Shown: piece by piece, positions 6,517-7,077 of the stretch
Layout: each line of letters begins with the position of its first letter
Numbering within the stretch: the stretch's first letter is position 1
Origin: UBA724 sp964229545
Lineage (GTDB): Bacteria; Bacteroidota; Bacteroidia; Flavobacteriales; Flavobacteriaceae
Reading direction: 5' to 3'
Assembly (NCBI GenBank): GCA_964229545.1
Contig: CAXRDP010000056.1
Span: 1 to 7,077, forward strand
DNA length: 7,077 nt
Notes under the pieces: model-generated
What the model saw: the letters and a program-made list of their open reading frames with translations, nothing else
What the model was told of the DNA's origin: nothing
Database searches by the model: none
Made by a program: the position numbers and the translations under genes

Positions 6517-7077
6517 ACCACAACCTCTTTAGGCTGTATCCTTACAAATCCTGTGTCGTCGATTTTGTTGAGTGAAACCTCCCTCAGTTGGTTTTGAAAA
6601 CTCGGGTTCCATGGCATGCGGACTTTTACATAATTTTCTGTAAACCCTTGTATATAGCCTGCTTTGTTTTCAGATTCAAACAACACTGTTTTGGTCTTAC
6701 CGAGTTGGCTTTGATAAAAAGCATGGCGTTTCTTGGCAGACAATCCACGCAACAACTTGCTGCGTTTATGACGTGTTTTTGAATCAACCACACCCTTCAT
6801 CAGTGCGGCTGGGGTATTGGGACGTTCAGAATAGGTAAACACATGGAGGTATGAAACGTCCAAATCGTTTAAAAAATGATAGGTGTCCAAAAAGTGATCC
6901 TCTGTCTCTCCCGGAAATCCCACAATCACATCTACGCCAATGCAAGCATCGGGCATGGTGTTTTTTATCAAAGCGACCCTGTCAGCATAGAGTTCGCGCT
7001 GGTAACGGCGGCGCATTTTTCCAAGTATTTCGTTGTTACCACTCTGTAACGGCACATGGAAGTGCGGTACAAAAGTC
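6513..7077 (-). CDS. mtaB: tRNA threonylcarbamoyladenosine methylthiotransferase MtaB, 3' part (cut by the right window edge)
   Basis: MtaB is a radical-SAM enzyme that adds a methylthio group to t6A at position 37 of tRNAs reading ANN codons. The frame is open to the edge from 7076, so the visible part is the last 187 residues. It begins TFVPHFHVPLQSGNNEILG, the conserved block that follows the radical-SAM core. Further motifs are VIVGFPGETEDHF (50-62 of the fragment) and HVFTYSERPNTPA (78-90); the HVF-YS form favours MtaB over MiaB. A C-terminal TRAM domain, for RNA binding, spans about 126-182. The UPF0004 domain and the CxxxCxxC iron-sulfur motif lie outside the window. The GTG at 7055 encodes the internal Val of HFHVPLQSG and is not a start. 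The TAG stop at 6513-6515 overlaps the stop of the opposite gene. Confidence 0.9.
   Translation of the reverse strand, partial: TFVPHFHVPLQSGNNEILGKMRRRYQRELYADRVALIKNTMPDACIGVDVIVGFPGETEDHFLDTYHFLNDLDVSYLHVFTYSERPNTPAALMKGVVDSKTRHKRSKLLRGLSAKKRHAFYQSQLGKTKTVLFESENKAGYIQGFTENYVKVRMPWNPSFQNQLREVSLNKIDDTGFVRIQPKEVVV

Noticed and set aside
7053..7055. GTG as the start of a 180-residue protein
   Set aside because: The frame stays open upstream to the window edge and reads TFVPHFHVPLQSG, a conserved internal block of methylthiotransferases; the GTG is an internal valine codon.
6513..7077. MiaB instead of MtaB
   Set aside because: The HVFTYSERPNTPA segment fits MtaB; MiaB usually has an F-YS-R-GT form without the HVF. 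The N-terminal half that would settle it is outside the window.
1..7077. CRISPR array, IS element, tRNA or long repeats
   Set aside because: No regularly spaced repeats, transposase-like motifs, terminal inverted repeats or cloverleaf-like sequences were seen; coding genes fill nearly all the window.

Overview
The window looks like a piece of chromosome from a member of the Bacteroidota, most likely the Flavobacteriaceae. Three observations point there. The CarB protein is about 950 residues long and ends right after its second ATP-grasp unit, as I recall for flavobacterial CarB. The promoters that can be seen carry a TAnnTTTG -7 box, in one case with a TTG at the expected -33 spacing. Starts lack strong Shine-Dalgarno sequences. 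The content is core housekeeping; I see no insertion sequence, phage gene, CRISPR array, tRNA or rRNA.

Layout, left to right. (1) 1-812, minus: 5' part of rmuC, cut by the left edge. (2) 858-3710, minus: carB, complete. (3) 3753-3787: intrinsic terminator of rpmH, facing carB. (4) 3809-3967, minus: rpmH (ribosomal protein L34), with a well-matched promoter at 4001-4030. (5) 4081-4596, plus: small two-helix membrane protein with TPR-like repeats, divergent from rpmH. (6) 4593-5471, minus: membrane-anchored lytic transglycosylase. (7) 5508-6173, minus: alpha/beta hydrolase, probably co-transcribed with the transglycosylase. (8) 6232-6516, plus: 94-residue protein of the small GNAT-like type. 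(9) 6513-7077, minus: 3' part of mtaB, a tRNA methylthiotransferase, cut by the right edge.

The region is very compact. Two short divergent intergenic regions (about 113 bp at 3968-4080 and 58 bp at 6174-6231) hold promoters. At both convergent junctions (4593-4596 and 6513-6516) the two stop codons overlap by four bases, leaving no room for a terminator between the genes. No stretch over 300 bases is without a gene.

The genes serve separate basic functions: genome maintenance (RmuC), pyrimidine and arginine precursor synthesis (CarB), translation (L34 and MtaB) and cell-wall turnover (the transglycosylase). I found no convincing new multi-gene system. The points most worth a second look are the missing allosteric domain of CarB, the GNAT-like protein without a recognisable acetyl-CoA loop, the uncharacterised membrane/TPR protein, and the paired overlapping convergent stops.
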